The notes below the pieces were generated by a model. It ran no database searches. It had not been told where the DNA came from and saw nothing but the letters and a program-made list of their open reading frames with translations. From assembly GCA_937128235.1 (NCBI GenBank), contig CAKZMG010000344.1, positions 1 to 36,054 on the forward strand: a DNA stretch of 36,054 nt, in the 5' to 3' direction. The translations under genes and the position numbers were made by a program. Positions 9,793 to 20,000 of the stretch are shown in pieces (positions within the stretch are counted from its first letter, which is position 1; every line of letters begins with the position of its first letter). Source of the stretch: an uncultured Verrucomicrobiales bacterium. Lineage in GTDB: Bacteria; Verrucomicrobiota; Verrucomicrobiia; Verrucomicrobiales; Akkermansiaceae.

Positions 9793-10944
9793 ATGAGTGC
9801 TAAGAAGATCTACCTGATCTCAGGCGAAGTGAGTGGGGATACCCATGGAGCTGAGCTGATGCACGCCATCAAGTCTGAGATGGCTGAGGTGGAATTTTAC
9901 GGAGCTGGTGGTCCAGAAATGAAAGAAGCTGGAGGCGAAAACCTCCGCGATTGGGTCGAGCAAGCCGCCGTCATGGGAGTGGTGGAGGTGCTGAAGCACT
10001 ACCGCTGGTTTAAGAAACAGTTCATTTCCATGCTCGCGGAGCTAAAGGAAGTACAGCCAGATGCGCTGATTCTGATAGACTACCCAGGCTATAATCTGCG
10101 CATGGCTAAAGCGGTGCGTGAGGCTCGTGATGCTATACCAGGCATTAAAATCATCTACTACGTTAGCCCGCAAGTCTGGGCATGGAATAAAGGGCGCATC
10201 CCAAAAATGGCAGCCATTCTCGACAAGATGCTCTGCATTCTCCCATTTGAGAAGAAACTCTATGAGGACTCGGGGCTCTCCACTACATTTGTGGGGCATC
10301 CCATCGTTGATGAGTTAGTAGAGAATAAAATAGAGGTCATTCGAGATAAGAATCTTGTTGGGCTATTTCCTGGCAGCCGTGAACGCGAAATAGCTAAGCT
10401 CTTCCCCGTAATGGTGGATGCAGCACGGAGGATGCATAATGAAAATAAGGACTTGAGATTTCAAGCCCCAGCAGCCTCTGAGAAACTGGCTGAACTGATG
10501 CAGAAAATTATCGATAAAAATAAGCACGGTGGAGATTTTATTCAGATCACCAGCCGTGCAGATGGCGGAAGCCACAAGCTCATGCAGCGAGCGCATTGTG
10601 GAGTCATTGCCAGTGGCACAGCCACCCTAGAAGCGGCATGGTATGGTCTGCCGTACTGTCTCGTTTATAAGATAGCTCTTCCTACCTATCTGCTAGGTAA
10701 AATGTTAGTCAAGATAGAACACATCGGGCTAGTGAACATACTAGCTGGGAAGAAAGTAGTGGAAGAGTTCATCCAGGGCGAGGCAGACCCTATCCATATC
10801 AAAGAAGCGCTGGTGAAGTTCATCACCGACTCCAAGCATACTGATAAAGTAAAATCTGAAATGGCAGAAGCCGTAGCTCAGCTCGGGGAGCCAGGTTGTC
10901 ACCTCAGAGCCGCTAAAGAGGTCATTTCCACACTTGAAGGATAA
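9793..10944 (+). CDS. lpxB: Lipid-A-disaccharide synthase
   Basis: SGEVSGDTHGAELM, YYVSPQVWAWNKGRIPKM, FVGHPIVDE, GLFPGSREREI, SGTATLEAAWYGLPYCLVYK. Confidence 0.95.
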   Translation: MSAKKIYLISGEVSGDTHGAELMHAIKSEMAEVEFYGAGGPEMKEAGGENLRDWVEQAAVMGVVEVLKHYRWFKKQFISMLAELKEVQPDALILIDYPGYNLRMAKAVREARDAIPGIKIIYYVSPQVWAWNKGRIPKMAAILDKMLCILPFEKKLYEDSGLSTTFVGHPIVDELVENKIEVIRDKNLVGLFPGSREREIAKLFPVMVDAARRMHNENKDLRFQAPAASEKLAELMQKIIDKNKHGGDFIQITSRADGGSHKLMQRAHCGVIASGTATLEAAWYGLPYCLVYKIALPTYLLGKMLVKIEHIGLVNILAGKKVVEEFIQGEADPIHIKEALVKFITDSKHTDKVKSEMAEAVAQLGEPGCHLRAAKEVISTLEG

Positions 10945-10950
10945 AACATA

Positions 10951-11706
10951 ATGACTCCAGAAGAAGCGCAAGATGCTCAAGACGCGAAGAGTGCTAAGAA
11001 ATTTCTATGGATACTCATGCTCATCCCCATCGGTTTAGGCGTGGGTGTGGTTACTAGTAATATTAATTTCAGAGCCGCTGAGGAAGATAAAGCTGATGTA
11101 GCAAAATTCAGAGTTTCGCAAACCTTTGATAAGGCTGGTATGAAGGATGATATGGAGAAAATCCTGTTATCAAAAGATGAGAATTCGGATTATTTTCTCC
11201 GCCAGATTTCTAGCTCACTGGGAATTAATAATTACCTGACCACCAAGCTCAGTCCTAGCTATGGAATGACGCTGGGATACTATGACATCAGAGGCGGCGA
11301 TGAAGAAAAAGTCACAGCCGTCATCATCGAGCTGGATGAATCTAACCCAGTAGCTAAGTCCGCACAGCTTGCAATTCCTACCTCAGTGATCAAGAGTCTG
11401 GCGGGTGAGAAAAGTTTTTCTCACACGCTCCGGTTCGTTTTTCTGCCTAAGAAATACAATGGGAATAAACTCAACCTCAGAGAAAAAGGGGAGGAACTGG
11501 TGAGCCAGGTTATCATTCGTGCCGGCGGAGATTTCTCCATCAATGACGAGATTAGCTGGCGAGAAAATGATGGAATCTGGCAGCACCCAGCCATGGCATA
11601 CCCTCATGAGTCAGTGAGTGGTTACATCACGCCCGGGCAAGTGGAGCTTTCATTGCAAGCTGCACAGGAACTGAAGAAAAAGTTAGAGTCTTTGATGAAG
11701 AAATAA
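10951..11706 (+). CDS. Hypothetical membrane-anchored protein
   Basis: Single N-terminal TM (FLWILMLIPIGLGVGVVTS); follows lpxB by 6 nt; no family recognised. Confidence 0.6.
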   Translation: MTPEEAQDAQDAKSAKKFLWILMLIPIGLGVGVVTSNINFRAAEEDKADVAKFRVSQTFDKAGMKDDMEKILLSKDENSDYFLRQISSSLGINNYLTTKLSPSYGMTLGYYDIRGGDEEKVTAVIIELDESNPVAKSAQLAIPTSVIKSLAGEKSFSHTLRFVFLPKKYNGNKLNLREKGEELVSQVIIRAGGDFSINDEISWRENDGIWQHPAMAYPHESVSGYITPGQVELSLQAAQELKKKLESLMKK

Positions 11707-11716
11707 TAGCTTCTCA

Positions 11717-12169
11717 CTATGAGACCTGCCGCACAGCTTCGTACAATACAATACCAATGCTTGTAGCTAAATTTAAACTGCGTGTGCTACCAGAAGTCAT
11801 AGGAATGGTGATCGCGTTCTCGCCATATTTTTTAATCAGGTCTTCGTCCAGTCCTTTAGTCTCTCTGCCAAATACTAAGTAGTCTCCAGCAATGAATTTC
11901 TTATCCCAGTAAGGCTGATCAGACTTCGTAGTGAGCATGAATAAACGCGCATCATCAGCCAGATTTTCTTCAAATTCCTCCCAAGAACGCCACGTTTTCA
12001 CCGAGACATCCTTCCAGTAATCTAGCCCAGCACGCTTCACAGCCTTATCATTTATTTCAAACCCAAGTGGTTCTATCAAATGAAGCGTGGCACCAGTTGC
12101 GAGCGCTAATCTCCCAGCTGCTCCAGTGTTATGCGGGATTTCTGGATGAACCATGACGATGTTGAACAT
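11717..12169 (-). CDS. trmL: tRNA (cytidine/uridine-2'-O-)-methyltransferase, SPOUT, TrmL-like
   Basis: MVHPEIPHNTGAAGRLALATGATLHLIEPLGF, DYLVFGRETKGL, SGSTRSLNLATSIGIVLYE. The track ORF extends to 12259; Met at 12169 is the likelier start. Confidence 0.85.
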   Translation of the reverse strand: MFNIVMVHPEIPHNTGAAGRLALATGATLHLIEPLGFEINDKAVKRAGLDYWKDVSVKTWRSWEEFEENLADDARLFMLTTKSDQPYWDKKFIAGDYLVFGRETKGLDEDLIKKYGENAITIPMTSGSTRSLNLATSIGIVLYEAVRQVS

Positions 12170-12304
12170 GCTGTAGAGACTAAAATCTCTAGCGATGAAT
12201 GACAAAGTAAAACCACTTGAGGTAAGTTTTTTTTTGCTAAAAGAGGATTCATCGTTCATGCTACGGCAAAGGAAAATTAAACACTTTTTTAAGTTAGCCT
12301 GACT

Positions 12305-12910
12305 ATGGTTGAAGCACTCAGAAGATTAGCATCTAGACGCATTGAGGGATTGGAGGAATTATCCGATCCCGAGATAGTCGCGTTGTGTAAAAAGGAGTTG
12401 CCTTCAGACCTAACAGCATACCGTGAGCTACTCCGCAGATATGAAGGGCTAGTTTACAATACCTGTGCGAAATACATCGGCTCAAAACAAGATGCAGAAG
12501 AGGTGACTCAAGATGCTTTAATTCAAGTGTTTCACAAGATCCATCAGTTTGAAGGTCGCTCTGCATTTAAGACATGGCTTTATAAAATAGTGCAGAACTA
12601 CTGCCGAAATAGAATTTCAAAACTAGCTAGAAAGCGAGAGGGAAAAGAAGCCTACCAAAAGCAAGTAGGAGACCTAGAAGCAGGTCATGTGGATGCCCCT
12701 AAGTCATCAGCAGTAGCTGAGAAAGTGGAGAACTCTATGAATAAAATGAAGGACAAAGAACGCGAAATCCTCGTCATGAAATTCACTACAGGGATGACTA
12801 TTCAAGAAATCTCTGAAGTCATGGAAATAGGTTTATCCGCAGCCAAGATGAGGCTATACCGCGCACTAGATTCATTTAAACTATTATACGCAAAGGAGGG
12901 TAACGATTAA
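12305..12910 (+). CDS. ECF-type RNA polymerase sigma factor
   Basis: Sigma-70 region 2 (YEGLVYNTCAKYIGSKQDAEEVTQDALIQVFHKIHQFEGRSAFKTWLYKIVQNYCRNR) and region 4 (EREILVMKFTTGMTIQEISEVMEIGLSAAKMRLYRA). Confidence 0.92.
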   Translation: MVEALRRLASRRIEGLEELSDPEIVALCKKELPSDLTAYRELLRRYEGLVYNTCAKYIGSKQDAEEVTQDALIQVFHKIHQFEGRSAFKTWLYKIVQNYCRNRISKLARKREGKEAYQKQVGDLEAGHVDAPKSSAVAEKVENSMNKMKDKEREILVMKFTTGMTIQEISEVMEIGLSAAKMRLYRALDSFKLLYAKEGND

Positions 12911-13161
12911 TGATTAACGACCAAACATACCAAGTCGAAGAAGCAAAAATCAATGACTTATTCCAAAAGGCTGGCTGGCATGTCGAGCTCCAGGCGAACC
13001 ATGAGCGCATTGAGCGGATTGCTGATCGCGCAATGTTTGAGAACATTACCAAAGACACCACGACATTCGTTTTCATGAGTTTCGGCACTGCGATCCACGG
13101 ACTAATAGGAGCCTCATTCGGGTGTGTAATAGGCGGAACAGAGATTAACTACAAAGCATAA
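12910..13161 (+). CDS. Small hypothetical protein coupled to the sigma gene
   Basis: TAATG overlap with the sigma gene stop; 83 aa with a C-terminal hydrophobic glycine-rich stretch. Confidence 0.6.
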   Translation: MINDQTYQVEEAKINDLFQKAGWHVELQANHERIERIADRAMFENITKDTTTFVFMSFGTAIHGLIGASFGCVIGGTEINYKA

Positions 13162-13176
13162 CTTTACAAATAAATC

Positions 13177-14040
13177 ATGAACACAAGTATATTCCATTAC
13201 ACCATAGCTGACTCACAATCCTTCCTTGATAAACTGATCGGGCCATTTGAAAAGATGTTAGACAGCATTATTAAGGGCTTACCAAACATTGTAATAGGTC
13301 TAGCTATACTGCTTGTCGGATTTATTGTTGCTACCATTTTGAAAAAATGTGTGGGTAAGTTTTTAGAAGGAATCAAATTCAATGAACTCCTAGACAAAGT
13401 AGGGGTAGGTGCAGTCTTCCATAAAATAGGTGTCAAAGATGGGGTAAGTAAACTCATCTCAAAAATCATTTTTTGGATAGTGCTGCTCTTCGTATTCAAG
13501 AATGCCGCAGATCACATGGGCATCGAGGACATCTCTAACATTATTGATAAAATCGTAGCCTTCCTTCCTAAGGTGCTTATTGCTACTATCATCATGCTCG
13601 TAGGATTTATGGTGGCTGATATGGTGCAGAACGTGGTGCATAAAACGCTAGATAGCCTAGGTCTAGATTATGCAAAAGCACTTGCGAACATTCTTTTCGG
13701 ATTCATTTTCATCCTCGTTCTCACAGTGGCTCTCAGCCAGCTTGGAATAGAGACTGAGCTGCTAAATGCCTCAGTGAAGATCATCCTAGCATCTCTCGGT
13801 CTCGGTCTTGCTATCTGTCTTGGGCTAGGTCTCAAGCGCATGGCTGGGCAGATAGTCTCAGGAGTCTATGCACGTGATGTTTATAAAGTAGGAACTACTA
13901 TCATTTTCGAAGGAGAAGAAGTAAAAGTAGCAGGGGTAGGTCCTGTCACCACTAAGCTGTTGACTCAAGATGGCGGTTTCATCATGGTGCCAAATGATGA
14001 TCTGCTGGGAACTACTACCAGAGGTCGCTCTGCCGAGTAA
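13177..14040 (+). CDS. Mechanosensitive ion channel / conserved TM helix family protein
   Basis: Multiple TM helices; MscS-like GLGLAICLGLGLKRMAGQIVSGVYARDVYKVGTTIIFEGEEVKVAGVGPVTTKL..GGFIMVPNDDLL. Confidence 0.8.
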   Translation: MNTSIFHYTIADSQSFLDKLIGPFEKMLDSIIKGLPNIVIGLAILLVGFIVATILKKCVGKFLEGIKFNELLDKVGVGAVFHKIGVKDGVSKLISKIIFWIVLLFVFKNAADHMGIEDISNIIDKIVAFLPKVLIATIIMLVGFMVADMVQNVVHKTLDSLGLDYAKALANILFGFIFILVLTVALSQLGIETELLNASVKIILASLGLGLAICLGLGLKRMAGQIVSGVYARDVYKVGTTIIFEGEEVKVAGVGPVTTKLLTQDGGFIMVPNDDLLGTTTRGRSAE

Positions 14041-14100
14041 TTTTACATTTCCATTAATATTACTAGATAAATACCATTATCTGCTCCAGATTTACACAGT

Positions 14101-15501
14101 ATGCCAGCTCAACCACTAACGAAAACAGTCATCTTCGGACTCGTCGCAGTCACCTTTGGAGTAGGGACTTACATGGGGCTTTCCTATCTTTCTAATTCTG
14201 GAGATAAGGCTGATGATAAATCTAAACCCGTTTCCGGTGATGTCACTAGCGGGAATCCAGCTCTTACAGACAAACCAAAACTTGAACCAGAGCCAGCTAC
14301 TGATATTCCAGATAAAGAAGTAGTCAAGCCCACGGTGGACGATGTGGCAGAGGGGCTAGGGGACTTGAAATTTGATGATCCTAAGGAACTAGTCGCTGAG
14401 GTCATGAAGAAAATGTCTCAGATCGATTCCGAGAGAGATATCCAAGATTTGGCTAAGATCCTAGGGAATGGTAAAGTAAATACAGATCAACTTGCACACC
14501 TCAACAAGCTCTACGAGGAAAACCGTATCAAACTGCGTGAGGAAAAAGCGATGGAGCTTTTAGGTGAGGTGAAGGCGGGTAAAATTTCTCGCTGGGCACT
14601 TCATCTCAGTGATTTCTCCAAGATCCACCTCCAAACCACCAGGCAAAAAGACGGCAAATGGAAAATAGACCAAGTCAAGCTGCCTCTCTCAAACATCGAT
14701 GAAAATGGTGTCCCTCTCACTGCTGAACAGATCCAAAAACGTGATGCTGAACTGGAAGCGAAAGACTCGCTGGTGTTCTCTAACAATTTCCTCAAAGCTC
14801 TGGTAAGTCAAAACTTTGAGAAAGCCAGAATGATGGCGAATGATGGAGCTATCTCTGATGCAAAAATCGCAGGGCTATGCATTCTTTTCGAGGATGGAGC
14901 CTATCGATTAAACGAAGAAAAACCACTCCAAGCGGTGCGTATGACTGAGCAGATGTCCGCTTTTTACGTGAATGTGAAAGCCAGCGATGACAGCGATGCG
15001 CAGTTTTCAGTGAATACGCTTAGAGATAATGCCAATTCACCATGGCAGATTAATGAAATTAATCTCGATAGACTACTTGAAGACTATGCAAAAAGAATCG
15101 CAGGAGGAGATGTTTACTACACGCCACTGATTAAGAATCCTGATGGTGGAGACATGTTAGTGATCTACTTTGAGTTCGACTCTGAAGGTCTAACGGACAG
15201 GACTAAAAAGCAGCTAGATATTGTTGCTAACTTACTCAAATTGGACAAAAAAAAGAAAGTTAGACTATCTGGGCACACTGATGGAAAGGGTAGTGATCAA
15301 TACAACCAAGGACTCTCAGAAAAACGCGCAATAGCGGTAAAAGAGTATCTCGCCACTCAAGGTATCAATGCTGATCAGCTAGTTACCGAGGCGCATGGAT
15401 TTAGTAAGCCAATCAGATCAGAAAACACCAAAGAAGACGGCACTGATGATCCAAGCGCAAGAAGAGCAAATCGCCGCACTGAGATTTATCTAGATTTCTA
15501 A
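14101..15501 (+). CDS. OmpA-family peptidoglycan-binding protein
   Basis: N-terminal TM/signal anchor; C-terminal OmpA domain YFEFDSEGLT..VRLSGHTDGKGSDQYNQGLSEKRAIAVKEYLATQGI...RRANRRTEIYLDF. Confidence 0.9.
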   Translation: MPAQPLTKTVIFGLVAVTFGVGTYMGLSYLSNSGDKADDKSKPVSGDVTSGNPALTDKPKLEPEPATDIPDKEVVKPTVDDVAEGLGDLKFDDPKELVAEVMKKMSQIDSERDIQDLAKILGNGKVNTDQLAHLNKLYEENRIKLREEKAMELLGEVKAGKISRWALHLSDFSKIHLQTTRQKDGKWKIDQVKLPLSNIDENGVPLTAEQIQKRDAELEAKDSLVFSNNFLKALVSQNFEKARMMANDGAISDAKIAGLCILFEDGAYRLNEEKPLQAVRMTEQMSAFYVNVKASDDSDAQFSVNTLRDNANSPWQINEINLDRLLEDYAKRIAGGDVYYTPLIKNPDGGDMLVIYFEFDSEGLTDRTKKQLDIVANLLKLDKKKKVRLSGHTDGKGSDQYNQGLSEKRAIAVKEYLATQGINADQLVTEAHGFSKPIRSENTKEDGTDDPSARRANRRTEIYLDF

Positions 15502-15507
15502 GATCCA

Positions 15508-16407
15508 CTATTTCGCCCTTGGGTGTGACTTATCATAGGCATCTTTCAGTCTCTCCTTCGTCACATGCGTATAGATCTGAGTAGTAGAGAGTGAGGCGTG
15601 TCCCAGAAGTGACTGCACCGATCTCAAGTCCGCTCCATTATCTAACAGATGAGTAGCGAATGAATGCCGGAGCTTATGCGGAGTTACATTAAAGGGGATA
15701 CTACTTGCAGCTAGATACTTCTGCAAAAGCTTACCTATAGAACGAGTCGATAGTCTCTTGCGTAGCTTGGATATGAACAACGCGCCATCATAATGCTCTG
15801 CCTCACTGCGGTATTTCTGCACCGCCTTCATCGCGTATGATCCTATGGGGATAATCCTTTCTTTCCCGCCTTTACCCAGCACTTTCACGCAATCATTTGG
15901 CGTGTCCACGTCCTCCACATTTAGGCTAGCTAGCTCCGCAAGACGCATTCCCGTAGAGTAAAATAATTCTAAAATAGCGGTGTCCCGCATCGGCATCCAG
16001 CTCGGAGCCTGCTTATCTAGCTCCATTTTAAGTGGTATTTCTAACAGCTCAATAATCTGTTTTTGATTTAACACCACAGGTAATTTTCTCTCCGCTTTAG
16101 GGAGTTGAATATCATTAAGCGGCGATTTAGCCAGCCCATGCCGATGCACCAGATACTTATAAAATGATCGCAAAGCGGAAAAACGTAATCTTATCGTAGC
16201 TCGAGAAACTTCATCCTTCATGCATTGAAATAAATACGCTCTGAAATCATCAGGTAAACAATTTTTCCAACCAGGAAATTTCTCCCCCAAGAAAGTCTGA
16301 AATGCCGTTAAAGCCTGCGTATAATTTCTTAGTGTCCGAGGCGATGAGTTCTTCTCCACCACATGGAATTGAACAAAGTTATCGATTAATTGATCATCAT
16401 TCATCAT
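15508..16407 (-). CDS. Tyrosine recombinase, XerC/XerD type
   Basis: Phage-integrase SAM-like N-terminal domain; catalytic LFYSTGMRLAEL, HKLRHSFATHLLDNGADLRSVQSLLGHASLSTTQIYTHV. Confidence 0.9.
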   Translation of the reverse strand: MMNDDQLIDNFVQFHVVEKNSSPRTLRNYTQALTAFQTFLGEKFPGWKNCLPDDFRAYLFQCMKDEVSRATIRLRFSALRSFYKYLVHRHGLAKSPLNDIQLPKAERKLPVVLNQKQIIELLEIPLKMELDKQAPSWMPMRDTAILELFYSTGMRLAELASLNVEDVDTPNDCVKVLGKGGKERIIPIGSYAMKAVQKYRSEAEHYDGALFISKLRKRLSTRSIGKLLQKYLAASSIPFNVTPHKLRHSFATHLLDNGADLRSVQSLLGHASLSTTQIYTHVTKERLKDAYDKSHPRAK

Positions 16408-16842
16408 CTAACAACACTGCGGACAAGTGCCAAAAAACTCCAGCTCATGATACAAATTCTCATACCCCGTGGAGTCCGCGATTTCACGCTCCAGCTTATG
16501 CACTGGGCAGGGGGCTTTGATCGGTTCTATATCCCCACATTTCGTGCAAATCAGAAAATCTTGATGCCTACCAGGGACCAACAACGTAAAATAAGCAGCT
16601 CTCTCATGCAGCCCTAATCTACGAATAATCCCCTTATCCATCAGTCGCTGAAGCAAACGAAACACCGTAGCTCTATCACAAAGTTCCGCCAGGCTAGGAT
16701 GCTCAGTCAACTCCGCCAGAGTCATCGGTGAGTTTCTCTCTAAAAGTGTTTCCACCAGCACTTCCAGTGCCTTAGTCCTTCTGAGTCCACTTTCCTTACA
16801 CTGACTAAGGATGTTCTCACTATTTGTATCATCTCGCTGCAT
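16408..16842 (-). CDS. Fur-family metal-responsive transcriptional regulator
   Basis: Winged helix LSLAELCDRATVFRLLQRLMDKGIIRRL; CTKCGDIE and C-terminal CPQCC zinc motifs. Confidence 0.85.
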   Translation of the reverse strand: MQRDDTNSENILSQCKESGLRRTKALEVLVETLLERNSPMTLAELTEHPSLAELCDRATVFRLLQRLMDKGIIRRLGLHERAAYFTLLVPGRHQDFLICTKCGDIEPIKAPCPVHKLEREIADSTGYENLYHELEFFGTCPQCC

Positions 16843-17074
16843 CTATGAGTATCATTCACCTTTTAGTCCCTCAGATCAAGCTAGGATTACATTTGCTGAA
16901 AACATCATTGTCGTGAATAATTGCGATCTCACATTCGTGTTCTTGCCATTATAACCCGGTTCTTGGGTGATCATACCCAGTTTAGTAAAAGTTTAAATCC
17001 TAAAACAGGTGTGAAAACAATACCACTAAATGATGCTGAGCATTGTAGGTGTTTCTATTGTAAGTTGATTTTTC

Positions 17075-20000
17075 ATGACTCCCTTTTTAATCAAATCAAC
17101 CAATAAATTGTTGGTGCTACTCGTGTTTCTATGGTGCTCCAGCGAGCAATTGTGGGCAACGGCTGTTATCTCAGAGTTCGCTGCATCTAATAATGGTAGC
17201 ATCTTAGATGAGGATGGAGACTCCTCGGACTGGATAGAGATACGTAACTCAGGTAACACTGCTTTAAATCTCCAGAACTGGAAACTCACCGATGATGATG
17301 GAGATTTAGCGAAGTGGGTGTTCCCTAGTGTGACACTTCAGCCAGGTCAGCTGATTGTTGTCTTTGCTTCTGCAAAAGACCGCCGTGTAGCAGGATCGGA
17401 GTTACATACTAATTTCTCCCTCTCTAAGTCTGGTGAATATCTTGCATTAATTTCTCCTACAAATGTTACTACAACAGAATTTGCACCGAGCTATCCTCCT
17501 CAGAAAGCAGGAGTGACGTATGGCACATCCACTCCTTCTAGCACAGTGGTGCTGGTGGGTGAGAACGACGTGTGTAAGGCGCGAGTGCCAGATGCTGCCT
17601 ACAATAATCTGGTAGGAACCACGTGGAGAAATAATGCGGCGGGCTTTGATGAATCATCATGGCTCGCAGGGACGCAGGGGGTAGGATACGAGAGAGGCAA
17701 TGGATTCCAAGGTGACATCAATCTGGATGTAGAAGCTTCTATGTACTCTCAAAATCCATCAGTCTATATCCGAATCCCAGTAAACGTAACAGTGAATCCT
17801 GCGGACATTTTAGCACTCACTTTGCGCATGAAGTATGATGATGGCTTTGCCGCTTTTATCAATGGAGCAGTTCCTGCAAATGCTAGCTCATACGCACCCG
17901 CACCACTCGCTTGGAACTCCCGTACATCTGGAGGAAATAATCCTGAGGCATCAGCGACTGTCTTTGAGGATTTTGATGTCACAGATGTGAAATCTAGCTT
18001 GGTCAGTGGGACGAATAATGTTCTAGCCATTCATGGACTCAATGCTAACTCTACAAGCTCAGACGCACTGTATCGCTGTGAACTAGTAGCTACAGTAGCA
18101 GATAACTCAGCTAGCACTACAGGGTATTTTGCCACACCTACACCAGGAACTCTTAATGGAGCGAATGCCTTTGAAGGGCTTCTGAGCGATACGGGGTTTA
18201 ATCGTGGTAGAGGTATTTATAATCTATCATTTCTTGAAACGATCACCTGCCCAGATCCAGGAGCCACCATCATTTATACCACAGATGGATCAGAGCCTTC
18301 ACTTACTAATGGAACACAGATCCTTCCTGCAGATGCCAACACTCCACCAAGCGGGACAGTGCAAATCACTACAACAACGGTGCTACGAGCTATCGCGGTA
18401 AAGGCAAATTATCAGTCAACAAACATCGATACCGTTACTTACTTATATCCTCAGCACGTGTTGACTCAAAATGGCATACTCAACCCAGATGGGATCACTT
18501 TACCGCTCTACACCTCTGGTGAATCAGTTTGGGATTATGATATGGATCCGGATATAGTGAATGATCCACGTTACTCAAACCTAGCTACAGATCTACTGAC
18601 CTTACCTACTATGTCCGTTGTCTTGCCTATAGATGAAATGTGGGGGACCAACGGGATTTATAGAAACCCTCGATCAGAGGGATCAGCTTGGGAGCGAGGA
18701 TGTTCCGTAGAAGTGATTAATCCAGATGGCTCACAGGGGTATCAGGTCGATGGTGGGCTCCGTCTTCAAGGCTCAGGTAGTAGAACGAGAGCTTTGGGGA
18801 AGAAATCGATGCGCCTTGCATTCAGAAAAGCATATGGATCATCACGATTTAAGTATCCGCTATGGGGTCCCACTGGTCCTGGAGAGGTCTCAAATATTGT
18901 TTTACGTGGTAGCTACTTTGATTCCTGGACCTTTCAGTCTGATGGCAGTGGAGATGGGATAACGCGCTCTAACGCATTACAATTACGCACTCACTATGCG
19001 ACCATAGCACATGCCCGCACTGGAAATCTCACCGTTGCTTCTAACTGGGTGCACCTCTACATCAATGGAAAATACTGGGGACCTTACAATACCCATGAGC
19101 GACCTGATGGGGAATTTGCGGAGCTGCATAAAGGAGGTAGTGAAGATGACTACACAGTGATTAAAACTGCTGGGGAACTTCTCCAAGGCAGTAAAACGCG
19201 ATGGGATGCGCTCATGGCAGAGTGTGGTAACTATACGGGTGCTTATAATGCGACTAAACATAATAGTATTATTAGCCAGATTGACCAAGATCAGTTTATT
19301 GATTATATGTTTGCCAATTTCTGGGGCAGCAATGCCGACTGGCCACACAACAACTGGTATGTGCACCGTAATGATACCACGAATGGGCCGTTTCTTTTTT
19401 ATATTTGGGATCCAGAAAACTATCTATTTAATAGCGCAGATCGCACTGGTGTAAGTAGTTCTAACTCACCAGGAATCATCTATGACAGACTGCGTAAGAG
19501 TGCTGAGTTTAAACTTCGCTTTGGCGATCACGTCCACAAGCATATGTTCAATGATGGCGTTTACACCACCGCAAGTATGCAACAACTCTTACAGGAAACA
19601 GCAGACATGTTAGAACCTGCCATGAACTGTGAAGCGGCTCGTTGGGGTGACGAAATAGCATCCTCACCACACAACACGATCGATGATTGGCTACCAGAGG
19701 TGGCTTATCGAAAGGATACTTGGATTCCTGCTCGCTCGGTCACTTATCTAAGTGAGCTGAGATCCAGAGGGCTCTACCCAAACACAGATGCACCGGTCTA
19801 TTCGCAGCATGGAGGTGTGATTAATCCCGGAGACCAGATCTCCATGACTAATCCCAACGGATCAGGTACTATCTATTTCACGACAGATGGAAGTGACCCA
19901 CGCCTTTCAGGTGGAGCAATATCTGGATCGGCTCAGAGTTATGGTGGCGCAGCTGTGGTTCTAAACTCATCCACGGTATTAAAGTCTCGTGTTAGAATTT

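Noticed and set aside
15508-16407. Tyrosine recombinase as evidence of a mobile element or integron
   Set aside because: The protein looks like a chromosomal XerC/XerD. No flanking att repeats, attC sites, tRNA or phage genes were seen.
16845-16855. ATGAGTATCAT inverted repeat upstream of the Fur-family gene as an autoregulatory Fur box
   Set aside because: Only a short 4-bp-arm match, far from a full 19-bp Fur consensus, so not called.
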